A stretch of 64,000 bases of DNA, taken from the NCBI GenBank assembly GCA_905197685.1, contig CAJJZS010000008.1, forward strand, positions 1 to 64,000, given 5' to 3'. Below the pieces are notes generated by a model. That model had not been told where the DNA came from and did not search any database. It worked only from the letters and a program-made list of their open reading frames with translations. Made by a program: the position numbers and the translations under genes. Positions 9,373 to 16,296 of the stretch are shown here, one piece after another; position 1 is the stretch's first letter; every line of letters starts with the position of its first letter. Origin of the DNA: an uncultured Oscillospiraceae bacterium (GTDB lineage Bacteria; Bacillota; Clostridia; Oscillospirales; Ruminococcaceae).

Positions 9373-10351
9373 TTTCTTTCCCTCCCTGCTCCGGTATTTC
9401 CGGTTCTTTCCCCGAAGTTAACTGAAGAAAAATATCCTCCAGACTCAAAATTTTCTTGCTCATCGACAAAATCACACACCCCGCCTGGCTCAGCGAACGA
9501 AACAGGCTGCGCCGTACCTGGGTACTGTCGATACATTCCCGGTTTAAAAAGATGTGGTAACAAATCCCTTCCCGGTGATATGCCCGTTCAACAGAAGGCG
9601 TTTTCTTTAAGATTTCCAAAATCGTTTTTTCGTTTCCTTCTATTTCCATGGTAATTTGCAGCTGCCCGGAAATGCGGTCTGCCAGCTCCTGCGTTTTTCC
9701 GTCCGCCACAATCTTTCCCTGATGCAAAATAATAATGCGGTCGCAAACCGCCTGCACCTCGGACAGAATATGGGAGGAAAGCAAAACGGTTTTTGTCTTT
9801 GCCAGATGCCGAATCAGGGTGCGGATTTCTATCATCTGCGCCGGGTCCAGACCAACCGTCGGCTCGTCCAAAATCAAAATATCCGGCTCGCCGATCAATG
9901 CCTGCGCCAGTCCTACCCTTTGACGATAGCCTTTGGAAAGGTTGCGGATGACCCTCTTTTCCTCTTCGGCAATCCCTACCAGATTCATAATTTCCCGGAT
10001 ATACTGCGATTTTTCCTTGGTAATGTTTTTATTTTTCTTTCCCTTTTTTAAACAGTAGATAAAATTCAGATATTCCCGAACGGTCATATCCAAATATAAG
10101 GGCGGCTGCTCGGGAAGATAGCCTATCTTTTCCTTCGCCTTCAGCGGCTGCGTCAAAATATCATATCCGTCCACCAGCACGTCCCCGTCCGAAGCCGAAA
10201 GATAACCCGTCAGGATATTCATCGTCGTGCTTTTTCCCGCTCCGTTTATTCCCAAAAAGCCGACCGCTTCTTTTCCCTCTATACAAAAGCTGATGGAATC
10301 CAACGCCTGTTTTTCGCCGTAACGCTTGCTTAAATTTCTAACCTCAAGCAA
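9356..10351 (-). CDS. ABC transporter ATPase, GldA-like
   Basis: The protein is 331 residues. The ATP-binding cassette occupies about the first 220 residues: Walker A GINGAGKST, signature LSKGYRQRVGLAQA, Walker B ILILDEPTVGLD and switch His in LLSSHIL. A C-terminal regulatory extension typical of GldA/DRA-type exporters follows. The start is a TTG at 10351 with AAAGGAGGAG just upstream; an in-frame extension to 10402 has no RBS. First gene of the operon with GldF-, GldG- and DUF4340-like genes. Confidence 0.9.
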   Translation of the reverse strand: MLEVRNLSKRYGEKQALDSISFCIEGKEAVGFLGINGAGKSTTMNILTGYLSASDGDVLVDGYDILTQPLKAKEKIGYLPEQPPLYLDMTVREYLNFIYCLKKGKKNKNITKEKSQYIREIMNLVGIAEEEKRVIRNLSKGYRQRVGLAQALIGEPDILILDEPTVGLDPAQMIEIRTLIRHLAKTKTVLLSSHILSEVQAVCDRIIILHQGKIVADGKTQELADRISGQLQITMEIEGNEKTILEILKKTPSVERAYHREGICYHIFLNRECIDSTQVRRSLFRSLSQAGCVILSMSKKILSLEDIFLQLTSGKEPEIPEQGGKENDGNL

Positions 10352-10487
10352 AAAAACTCCTCCTTTGGTTTTATTCCTTTTATAGTGTACAGGATTCCCC
10401 ACAAAATAGGTTTAAAAAAATATTGGTAAATTTTTAAAGTTTTTCCCCTTTTTTAAAAAAGAAAGCCGATTGTGTCAAATAAATATG

Positions 10488-10516
10488 AAAAAGGCTCCGC
10501 CGTCCGGCGAAGCCTT
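10488..10516 (-). terminator. Terminator beyond the tRNA operon
   Basis: On the minus strand AAAGGCTTCGCCG and GGCGGAGCCTTT pair around a 3-base loop and are followed by T residues. It protects the ABC operon from tRNA read-through. Confidence 0.7.
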
Positions 10517-10525
10517 TGATTGCAC

Positions 10526-10557
10526 AAAAAAGACGGATTCCGGTTTGGAATCCGTCT
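10526..10557 (-). terminator. Terminator directly after the last tRNA-Glu
   Basis: AGACGGATTCC pairs with GGAATCCGTCT, followed by TTTTTT, starting immediately after the encoded CCA. Confidence 0.8.
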
Positions 10558-10632
10558 TGGTGACCCGTGCGAGAATCGAACTCGCGATACCGCCGTGAAA
10601 GGGCGGTGTCTTAACCGCTTGACCAACGGGCC
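10558..10632 (-). tRNA. tRNA-Glu (TTC), copy 2 in transcript order
   Basis: The 75-base gene folds as a cloverleaf. The acceptor stem GGCCCGT pairs with ACGGGTC (one G-T pair), the anticodon loop is CTTTCAC with anticodon TTC, and the T arm is GCGAGTTCGATTCTCGC. CCA is encoded. It is identical to the upstream copy at 10666-10740. Confidence 0.96.
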
Positions 10633-10637
10633 GGAAA

Positions 10638-10666
10638 TAAAAACGGATTCGGCAAGAATCCGTTTT
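10638..10666 (-). terminator. Terminator between the two tRNA-Glu genes
   Basis: AAAACGGATTC pairs with GAATCCGTTTT and is followed by a T-rich stretch. Its stem sequence resembles that of the terminator after the other tRNA-Glu copy, suggesting that gene and terminator were duplicated together. Confidence 0.7.
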
Positions 10667-10740
10667 GGTGACCCGTGCGAGAATCGAACTCGCGATACCG
10701 CCGTGAAAGGGCGGTGTCTTAACCGCTTGACCAACGGGCC
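10666..10740 (-). tRNA. tRNA-Glu (TTC), copy 1 in transcript order
   Basis: The sequence is identical over all 75 bases to the copy at 10558-10632, with anticodon TTC and encoded CCA. It lies 5 bases downstream of tRNA-Met. Confidence 0.96.
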
Positions 10741-10745
10741 GAATA

Positions 10746-10822
10746 TGGTAGCGGCAAATGGACTTGAACCATCGACACTTCGGGTATGAACCGAATGCTC
10801 TAGCCAACTGAGCTATGCCGCC
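10746..10822 (-). tRNA. tRNA-Met (CAT), elongator type
   Basis: The 77-base gene has acceptor stem GGCGGCA, D arm with GCTCAGTTGGCTAGAGC, anticodon stem-loop TTCGG-TTCATAC-CCGAA giving CAT, and encoded CCA. A fully paired first base pair (G-C) argues for elongator rather than initiator tRNA. It is first in the tRNA operon. Confidence 0.94.
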
Positions 10823-10864
10823 ATATGTGAGGATTGCAGTATTCTTCCGCAATCGACGAACTTA

Positions 10865-10893
10865 ATTATAGCTTATCTTTTTTTCTTTGTCAA
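10865..10893 (-). promoter_or_regulatory. Consensus promoter of the tRNA-Met-Glu-Glu operon
   Basis: TTGACA (10888-10893) and TATAAT (10865-10870) are both perfect and separated by 17 bases, as expected for a highly expressed stable RNA. Confidence 0.9.
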
Positions 10894-11020
10894 TACCTTT
10901 TTTAAAAAAAGTTTTTTCTTTTTCAGAATCGGTTTTCGGGCGAATGATTTTCCTATCTCCCTCCCTGTTATTTTCCCCAAAAGGCGCGCTGTCATGCGCT
11001 TGGGCAGTATTCGGAAAAGC

Positions 11021-11064
11021 GGCAGAAAAGACCGCCGCCGTTTGGCTCTGCGGTCTTTTCTGCC
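11021..11064. repeat. 15-bp perfect inverted repeat
   Basis: GGCAGAAAAGACCGC (11021-11035) is fully complementary to 11050-11064, with a 14-base loop. It lies just beyond the stop of the zinc-ribbon gene and may end its transcript, although no clear T run follows. Confidence 0.7.
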
Positions 11065-11082
11065 CGGTTTAATCGGTCGCGT

Positions 11083-12186
11083 TTAGGTTTGCTGATGGAA
11101 CATGGTGATAATTTTGCAGTCCGGGCAGATTTCAAAAAACAGCGTCCCCTCCGCGCAATCTTCAATCGTGTCCCAGTGAATTTGCGCAAGATACTTCATT
11201 TTCTTTCCGCATTCGGGACATTCTCGATATTCCCAGTCTTGCACCCAGTTTGCAAATCCTCCGACAGTGTTTATGTCATCACAAAACGCTCCGTAAAACA
11301 GTGGTCTTTCTTTTTCTGAAACAACAAGCCTGTTTTCTGTCATCGCGTTTAAATGCTCGTCGGTGTAATAGTTTTCAGTGATACCGTCATACTCTAAAAT
11401 CTCACTGTTTCCGTCAAGGGTAAATTTGCTTGAAATCCCCTCGGATAATGTAACGCAGTTCGGGCAGCAGCTTGCGGTAATCATTCCGTCAAGTCCCAAA
11501 AATGAGAACCGCTCATCCCTTGCGTCTATCACAAGAATATCCAGCAGTTCACAGCCGCAATGCGGACATTTTTCCCCTCTTTTTTCGGCAATCCTCGTTC
11601 CGTTTTTGTCTTTCGCTTCTCCCTGTTCAAACGAAAAACAGCTCTCATAGTTTAAATAAATCCGTTCGTTTTTCTCGTTAAAGCTCCACCCGCCCTGCTC
11701 GGCATAAATATCGGAATCGACGTATAACCTTTTTCTCCACGGTCTCGGATTCTGCTTTAACTCATACAAAACATCCTGCGATTTTTTGTCCCCTACCATG
11801 GCAAGACACCCTAACAGACAGCTTCCCTCGTCCCTCGAGTCGGTTGCCATCAGCTTTTCAATCAGTCTGTCCCTCACCTCCGGGTCGGCTTGATAATACA
11901 GCTCGCTCGGATAATAAATTTCCCTCTCGCAGGCTGCCCTTGCAATCTCTTTGCAGTCAATTCCCCTCGTCATCAGGTCATGGAAAAGCTCGCACTCATC
12001 GGTAGAATAAAACTCATCTTCCGATGTGGTTTTCAGCTTTTCTGTTACCTGTTTCTTTTTTTCTTCGATTTCCCGCTCGTTCCACCCGTTCACCTCTTCC
12101 CGATGCTGTTTTGCTCTGCATTTCCAGCATAATCCTTCAAACCCTAACGGTGTTCCGCACTCCGGACATTGAAATTTTAGTTCCAT
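11083..12186 (-). CDS. Multi-zinc-ribbon protein, unknown function
   Basis: The protein is 367 residues and has no membrane segment. It carries repeated Cys pairs: CPEC and CWKC at the N terminus, CPHCGC in the middle, CCPNC, and near the C terminus CPECGKKMKYLAQI and CPDC. The C-terminal region (GGFANWVQDWEYRECPECG) resembles the DUF1963/YwqG type of fold, which is a tentative link. The ATG at 12186 is preferred because AAAGGAGCGAGG lies upstream. It belongs to a patch of accessory genes (11.1-13.3 kb). Confidence 0.65.
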   Translation of the reverse strand: MELKFQCPECGTPLGFEGLCWKCRAKQHREEVNGWNEREIEEKKKQVTEKLKTTSEDEFYSTDECELFHDLMTRGIDCKEIARAACEREIYYPSELYYQADPEVRDRLIEKLMATDSRDEGSCLLGCLAMVGDKKSQDVLYELKQNPRPWRKRLYVDSDIYAEQGGWSFNEKNERIYLNYESCFSFEQGEAKDKNGTRIAEKRGEKCPHCGCELLDILVIDARDERFSFLGLDGMITASCCPNCVTLSEGISSKFTLDGNSEILEYDGITENYYTDEHLNAMTENRLVVSEKERPLFYGAFCDDINTVGGFANWVQDWEYRECPECGKKMKYLAQIHWDTIEDCAEGTLFFEICPDCKIITMFHQQT

Positions 12187-12291
12187 AACCTCGCTCCTTT
12201 TCAATTATGATACTGTTCCGTTTTATCTTTTCGCCCTTGCAGATTCGTTGTTCCTTAACTGCCAAACCACAGCCTATTGCGTCCGTTCCTT

Positions 12292-12585
12292 TTAAAACAA
12301 ACAGTGTTCTAGCCTATCCTCCACATTCATCAGCGCTTCGCAGTCGCAATATCCCCCGTTTTCTTTAAGAAACGCAATCACAGGAGCCGGCGGAATCTGA
12401 TGCGCGTTTAAAAACTTCGTTGTCCATGTAAAATCGCGATTGCAGCCGTTGCTTTCCAACTGTTCGTCCAGATAATCAAAAAGCTCCCGAAACTGTTCCC
12501 TTGACATCGGCAGGCTGTCCTCAAATTTTTGTTTTTCGCTGTCTTTCCAATTTTTTAATAAACGCTTTTTTTCCTCTTTATTCAC
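12292..12585 (-). CDS. DUF2695 protein
   Basis: The protein is 97 residues. A charged N-terminal helix is followed by the DUF2695 signature region (LFDYLDEQLESNGCNRDFTW through FLKENGGYCDCEALMNVE). DUF2695 proteins are small cytoplasmic proteins of unknown function. The GTG at 12585 with GAAAGAGGGC upstream fits the domain boundary. The same frame stays open to 12924, but that extension is low-complexity and contains the direct repeat described separately, so it is probably not translated. Confidence 0.7.
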   Translation of the reverse strand: MNKEEKKRLLKNWKDSEKQKFEDSLPMSREQFRELFDYLDEQLESNGCNRDFTWTTKFLNAHQIPPAPVIAFLKENGGYCDCEALMNVEDRLEHCLF

Positions 12586-12940
12586 TCCGAAGCCCTCTTT
12601 CCGAAAACCTGTTTTTTCTTTTTTCAACTTTCCGAGAAAATTATTTTTGCAATCTGTGTGTTTGTTGCACCTTTCTATACAACTATTCCCGCTTTTCGGG
12701 GCATTATAAGGACTTTTTTTACCCTCATTCCCGAACAGAAGCCACCAAAAACAATTTCTTGGAAAAATTCCTCCGATTCCCTGATAAAGTTCTTTTTTAA
12801 CCCGCCCTATCCTCAAAAAAGATAAAATTTTGCTCCGATGTGTGATTGTTGCACATTGGTATGCAACTTTTGAGGCAAAACGGGGTATAGGTGAAAGACG
12901 GTTTTTAAAATCCTGCCCTGACAATCCGCTCTTTTAAATC
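12586..12940. repeat. Non-coding spacer with a ~32-base imperfect direct repeat
   Basis: The spacer between two small genes holds two similar segments in the same orientation at 12655-12687 and 12839-12871. Both begin TGTGTG, contain TTGTTGCAC and end in a TAT-x-CAACT motif, and differ at several positions. Each is followed by a CGGGG-containing stretch. No convincing gene is seen here. Confidence 0.5.
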
Positions 12941-13156
12941 TCATCTCCATCTTAAATATGGAGATTTTCCCCGCACCGACGCAAAATAATATGCAACCTT
13001 GTCTTTGCCAAGCTGCCGTTCCGACTCTTCCCATTGTAAAATAGATTTCACGCAAAAAGCGAGCATCTTTTCCTCGAGCAAATCCGGATCCCGGAGGATT
13101 TGATTATTCGGCAAGAGATACTTCTGAATATTTTGAGCGGCAGTATCTCTGTCCAT
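12941..13156 (-). CDS. Small hypothetical protein
   Basis: The protein is 71 residues, charged and without a membrane segment; it starts MDRDTAAQNIQKYLLPNNQI. GAGGGGGATTGT precedes the ATG at 13156, giving a usable RBS. No family is recognised. It lies 10 bases after the stop of another very small reading frame, so both could be one operon or remnants of a larger locus. Confidence 0.45.
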   Translation of the reverse strand: MDRDTAAQNIQKYLLPNNQILRDPDLLEEKMLAFCVKSILQWEESERQLGKDKVAYYFASVRGKSPYLRWR

Positions 13157-13166
13157 ACAATCCCCC

Positions 13167-13301
13167 TCATAGGGAATCCTGCAACTCCGTTTTCACCCAC
13201 TCATGCCGAACCCTGTCCTGCTCGGGCAGCTTTTCATTAAACCGGTCAAAAATCGGGTTCAATCTTCCTAACCAATCGGGATCAATGTATTGCTGTTCCA
13301 A
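13167..13301 (-). CDS. Very small reading frame, possible remnant
   Basis: A TTG-started frame of 44 codons encodes a peptide starting LEQQYIDPDWLGRLNPIFDR with a protein-like composition. An in-frame TAG lies just upstream, so it cannot extend. The RBS is weak (AGGGACG). It may be the C-terminal scrap of a lost gene, or a real small protein coupled to the frame at 12941-13156. Confidence 0.3.
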   Translation of the reverse strand: MEQQYIDPDWLGRLNPIFDRFNEKLPEQDRVRHEWVKTELQDSL

Positions 13302-13424
13302 AATTCGTCCCTATTTTTTTGCAGTTAAAAAACCTGCGGATTTTTAAAAAAGAAAAACAGCCGCTCTTCTCCCCGTAATTTTTCAAAAGACAGAAAGGCA
13401 AAGCAGCTGTTTTTCATATTTTCT

Positions 13425-14177
13425 TTATTCAAATGCGGCAAACGATTCAAAGCATTTTTTCCCCGATTCGTTTTCACCGCTGACATAGTATTCGCTTTTA
13501 TTTTGCCCCGCTGTCTCATCGTTTGTCTGTTTCATAAAAATGGCGAGTTCTTCCCCCATTTTAGCTTCGCTGTGATAGTTGATTACCAGCTTTTTCAGCC
13601 TTTTTTGCACAGTGGAAGCAAAGGGAATGTGATCCAAAATAATATCGGCATACTGTGTGTTGTTGAGATGCCCGTTATCGTCCGTTCTGGAGTAGGTCAC
13701 CCTTTCCGTTCCGGAGGGCTGCGCGTCCCGCACCTTCGGAATGGAAAAATCATGCTCCTGTTCGGCGGCAAGATGGAACGGAAAATGCAGCTCTTCCGGC
13801 GGCGTTCTCAAAATCTTTCTGGTATCGGTATCAACCAGCACCCACTTGGAATCCTGAGAAGCTACCTCTTCCCCTTTTTCATTGATAAAGCGGGTATATC
13901 GGCTGTACACTGCGCGGTTTGGACTGGACGGCTTTGTTACCATCTCAATTTTGTCCCCCACCTTGATTTCGCCGTAAATTTCCAGCGACACCTTCGCCAG
14001 TAAAAATATTGTGTGCGTTTTTCGATACACGTCGATAGTCAAACCAAATTGATTGCAGTGATTAGTGCTGATTGCCTGACACTGCGACATAACAGCGCCC
14101 GGTTTCATCCTTCCGTTGCAGTCACATTCATACTGACCCACGATAAACGATTCTCGATAGGTGTCTATCTCTTTCAT
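13425..14177 (-). CDS. Acyl-ACP thioesterase
   Basis: The protein is 250 residues, made of two hot-dog folds as in the FatA/FatB-like bacterial acyl-ACP thioesterases. The second half carries the motif DDNGHLNNTQYAD, which includes the Asn/His part of the active site. The enzyme releases free fatty acids from acyl carrier protein in the cytoplasm. The length matches the bacterial family. AGAGGACAAAAG precedes the ATG at 14177. It lies downstream of parB, separated from it by a terminator hairpin, so it is probably transcribed separately. Confidence 0.88.
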   Translation of the reverse strand: MKEIDTYRESFIVGQYECDCNGRMKPGAVMSQCQAISTNHCNQFGLTIDVYRKTHTIFLLAKVSLEIYGEIKVGDKIEMVTKPSSPNRAVYSRYTRFINEKGEEVASQDSKWVLVDTDTRKILRTPPEELHFPFHLAAEQEHDFSIPKVRDAQPSGTERVTYSRTDDNGHLNNTQYADIILDHIPFASTVQKRLKKLVINYHSEAKMGEELAIFMKQTNDETAGQNKSEYYVSGENESGKKCFESFAAFE

Positions 14178-14272
14178 CTTTTGTCCTCTTTTCTGTCTGT
14201 TCGTTGCAGGAAATTTTCCGATTGATGTTTTTTACCGCATTTTTTTGCTTTTTCGCTTGTTTCTTTTTTAAA

Positions 14273-14302
14273 AAAATCTCTGACGGGTCTGTCAGAGATT
14301 TT
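14273..14302 (-). terminator. Terminator of the parA-parB operon
   Basis: AAAATCTCTGAC pairs with GTCAGAGATTTT around a 6-base loop and is followed by a T run on the minus strand. Confidence 0.8.
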
Positions 14303-14306
14303 CCGG

Positions 14307-15167
14307 TTACTTTGTCAGCTTATCCGCCAACTGTTTTAAGTCGTCCTCATTATAAAAGTGAATCTGCAAAACGCCGCTGTTTCCGTTTCGGGCAATCCTT
14401 ACCTTGCGTCCCAGCTCGTTGCCCAAAGCCAGCTCCATCTCGGTAAAAAAGGCAGCCTGCGCGCCCCAAACATCTTCCTGCTGCTGTTGGGTTTGCACCT
14501 GTTCCGGCTCTTCCTTACTCATCTTTTCGATATCCCTTACCGAATATCTGCCGGTTTTTACCTTCTGCGCCACCTCTTCCATCCGTTCTTTATCGGTAAA
14601 GGAAAGCAGGGCTCTGGCGTGTCCGGCAGAAACTTCCCCTTCTTCCACCATCTGCATCACCTTTTCCGGAAGGTGCAGCAGACGCAGCGCATTTGCAACC
14701 GCCGGTCTTGATTTGCCCACGCGCTTTGCTACCTGCTCCTGGGTCATGCCGTAACGCTCCATCAACAGTTTGTAGCCGGAGGCTTCTTCTATCGCGTTCA
14801 AATCCTCCCTTTGCAGGTTTTCAATCAGGGCAATTTCCATCGCTTCTTCTTCGCCCATATCGCGAATCACAACCGGAACCTCCCGCAAGCCTGCCATGCG
14901 GCTTGCTCTCCAGCGGCGTTCGCCGGCAACCAACTGATAACCGCCTGTGGAAAGAGGACGCACCAGCAAAGGCTGAAGAACCCCGTGTTCTTTAATCGAA
15001 TCTGCCAGCTCGTTGAGGCTTTCTTCCGAAAAAACCTTTCGGGGCTGTTCCTTGTTCGGTTCAATCTCGCTCAGGCGCAGGGTTACAATGCCGGAATCGG
15101 CTGTCTGATTATCCATAAAAAGAGCGTCCAAACCTTTTCCCAGTCCGCCTTTTTTCATCTTTGTCAC
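14307..15167 (-). CDS. parB: Chromosome-partitioning protein ParB (Spo0J)
   Basis: The protein is 286 residues. It shows the N-terminal CTP-binding motifs (EQPRKVF, GERRWRA, ENLQREDLN), the central helix-turn-helix that binds parS (MTQEQVAKRVGKSRPAVAN) and a C-terminal dimerisation segment. ParB loads at parS, spreads as a CTP-dependent clamp and recruits SMC and ParA. The GTG at 15167 is preferred because AAGAGG lies 8 bases upstream; other in-frame GTG/ATG codons are close by. It follows parA by 12 bases, as in the usual soj-spo0J operon. Confidence 0.95.
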   Translation of the reverse strand: MTKMKKGGLGKGLDALFMDNQTADSGIVTLRLSEIEPNKEQPRKVFSEESLNELADSIKEHGVLQPLLVRPLSTGGYQLVAGERRWRASRMAGLREVPVVIRDMGEEEAMEIALIENLQREDLNAIEEASGYKLLMERYGMTQEQVAKRVGKSRPAVANALRLLHLPEKVMQMVEEGEVSAGHARALLSFTDKERMEEVAQKVKTGRYSVRDIEKMSKEEPEQVQTQQQQEDVWGAQAAFFTEMELALGNELGRKVRIARNGNSGVLQIHFYNEDDLKQLADKLTK

Positions 15168-15179
15168 CACAATCACCTC

Positions 15180-15953
15180 TTACTGTTTGATACGGTTTTT
15201 CTTTAAAAATTCCTTGGCTAACTCAATATAAGCCTTTGCCCCTCTTGAGTTTTTGTCAAAATAAATTGCAGGCATTCCGAAGCTGGGCGCTTCGGACAGG
15301 CGGACATTTCTGGGAATGACCGTTTCATACACCTTGTCCGGAAAATGGCTTTTTACCTCTTCGCGAACCTGTTCGGTCAATTTTAATCTTCCGTCATACA
15401 TGGTCAGCAAAATTCCTTCCAGCTCGATTGCCGGATTGTACAGCCTTTTTACCTGGCGAACGGTAGCCATCAGCTGGGACAGACCTTCCAGCGCATAATA
15501 TTCGCACTGAATGGGGACAATCACGCTATCGCAGGCAGAAAAAGCATTGAGCGTTACCAACCCCATCGACGGCGGACAGTCAATCAGGATATAATCGTAA
15601 TCGTCGCGAATCGCTGCCAGGGCCTGTCTTAATTTTAAGGTTCTTTCTTCAAGTTCTACCAGTTCAATTTCCGCAGCAGCCAAATCAATGCTGGACGGAA
15701 TTAAATCTACATTTTTAAATTCTGTTTTTTCTATAACATCCGACGCTCTTTCTTCCCCTGTCAACAGGTCGTAGGTCGAATTTTCTACCTCTCTTTTATT
15801 GATTCCCAGACCGCTGGTGGAGTTTCCCTGTGAGTCTATATCAACCAACAAACATTTTTTTCCGGATTTTCCCAAAGCGGCAGTCAGGTTGATAACCGAC
15901 GTTGTTTTTCCGACTCCGCCTTTCTGGTTTGCAACGGCAATGATTTTACCCAT
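15180..15953 (-). CDS. parA: Chromosome-partitioning ATPase ParA (Soj)
   Basis: The protein is 257 residues. It contains the deviant Walker A motif ANQKGGVGKTTSVINL, the A' motif LLVDIDSQGNST and Walker B ILIDCPPSMG. Soj/ParA binds DNA as an ATP dimer, works with ParB in origin segregation and modulates DnaA. The start at 15953 has AAAGGAG upstream; the frame remains open for 53 more codons without support. A parS-like site lies 174 bases upstream of the start. Confidence 0.96.
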   Translation of the reverse strand: MGKIIAVANQKGGVGKTTSVINLTAALGKSGKKCLLVDIDSQGNSTSGLGINKREVENSTYDLLTGEERASDVIEKTEFKNVDLIPSSIDLAAAEIELVELEERTLKLRQALAAIRDDYDYILIDCPPSMGLVTLNAFSACDSVIVPIQCEYYALEGLSQLMATVRQVKRLYNPAIELEGILLTMYDGRLKLTEQVREEVKSHFPDKVYETVIPRNVRLSEAPSFGMPAIYFDKNSRGAKAYIELAKEFLKKNRIKQ

Positions 15954-16296
15954 ACCAATCACTGCTCCTTTCGCTGTGATTTTTTTGTTTCGGACAAATT
16001 TTATACAAAAATATCGGAATTTTCTTTCATTATAGCATATTTCCCACAGAATGAAAAGAAAAAAGCCTCTTTTTTCCCAAATTATCTGATTATTTGCCTT
16101 GCTTTTTGTCAAACGATTGGGTTAATTGTTTCATGTGAAACGCCAAACGCTCGAAACTTCCCGAAATTTTAAAAAAACTTTTTTTGTAAAACGGTGCAAT
16201 AAAATTTTGCTTTTACGGCACTTATGTTACAGAAAGATTTTGAACAAAGACCCTCGGTAAGTCGATTGATTTTTATAAAAACAGGAGGAATAAACT
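15954..16296. other. Divergent parA / serpin intergenic region
   Basis: The 343-base spacer holds one parS-like site and must contain promoters in both directions. No strong consensus promoter or small gene is seen in the rest. Confidence 0.5.
16127..16142. promoter_or_regulatory. parS-like site 1
   Basis: TGTTTCATGTGAAACG matches the ParB-binding consensus TGTTTCACGTGAAACA at 14 of 16 positions and keeps the palindromic arms GTTTCA/TGAAAC. It lies just upstream of parA. Confidence 0.85.

Noticed and set aside
9967..9982. Possible Noc-binding site resembling TATTTCCCGGGAAATA
   Set aside because: The match is partial, within a coding sequence, and the Noc specificity of this species is unknown.
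10558..10740. Repeated units that might suggest a CRISPR array
   Set aside because: The repeats are two complete tRNA-Glu genes with terminators. No CRISPR repeats or cas genes are seen anywhere in the window.
12586..12924. N-terminal extension of the DUF2695 protein
   Set aside because: It has no domain similarity, contains repeat DNA, and the GTG at 12585 has an RBS and matches the domain boundary.
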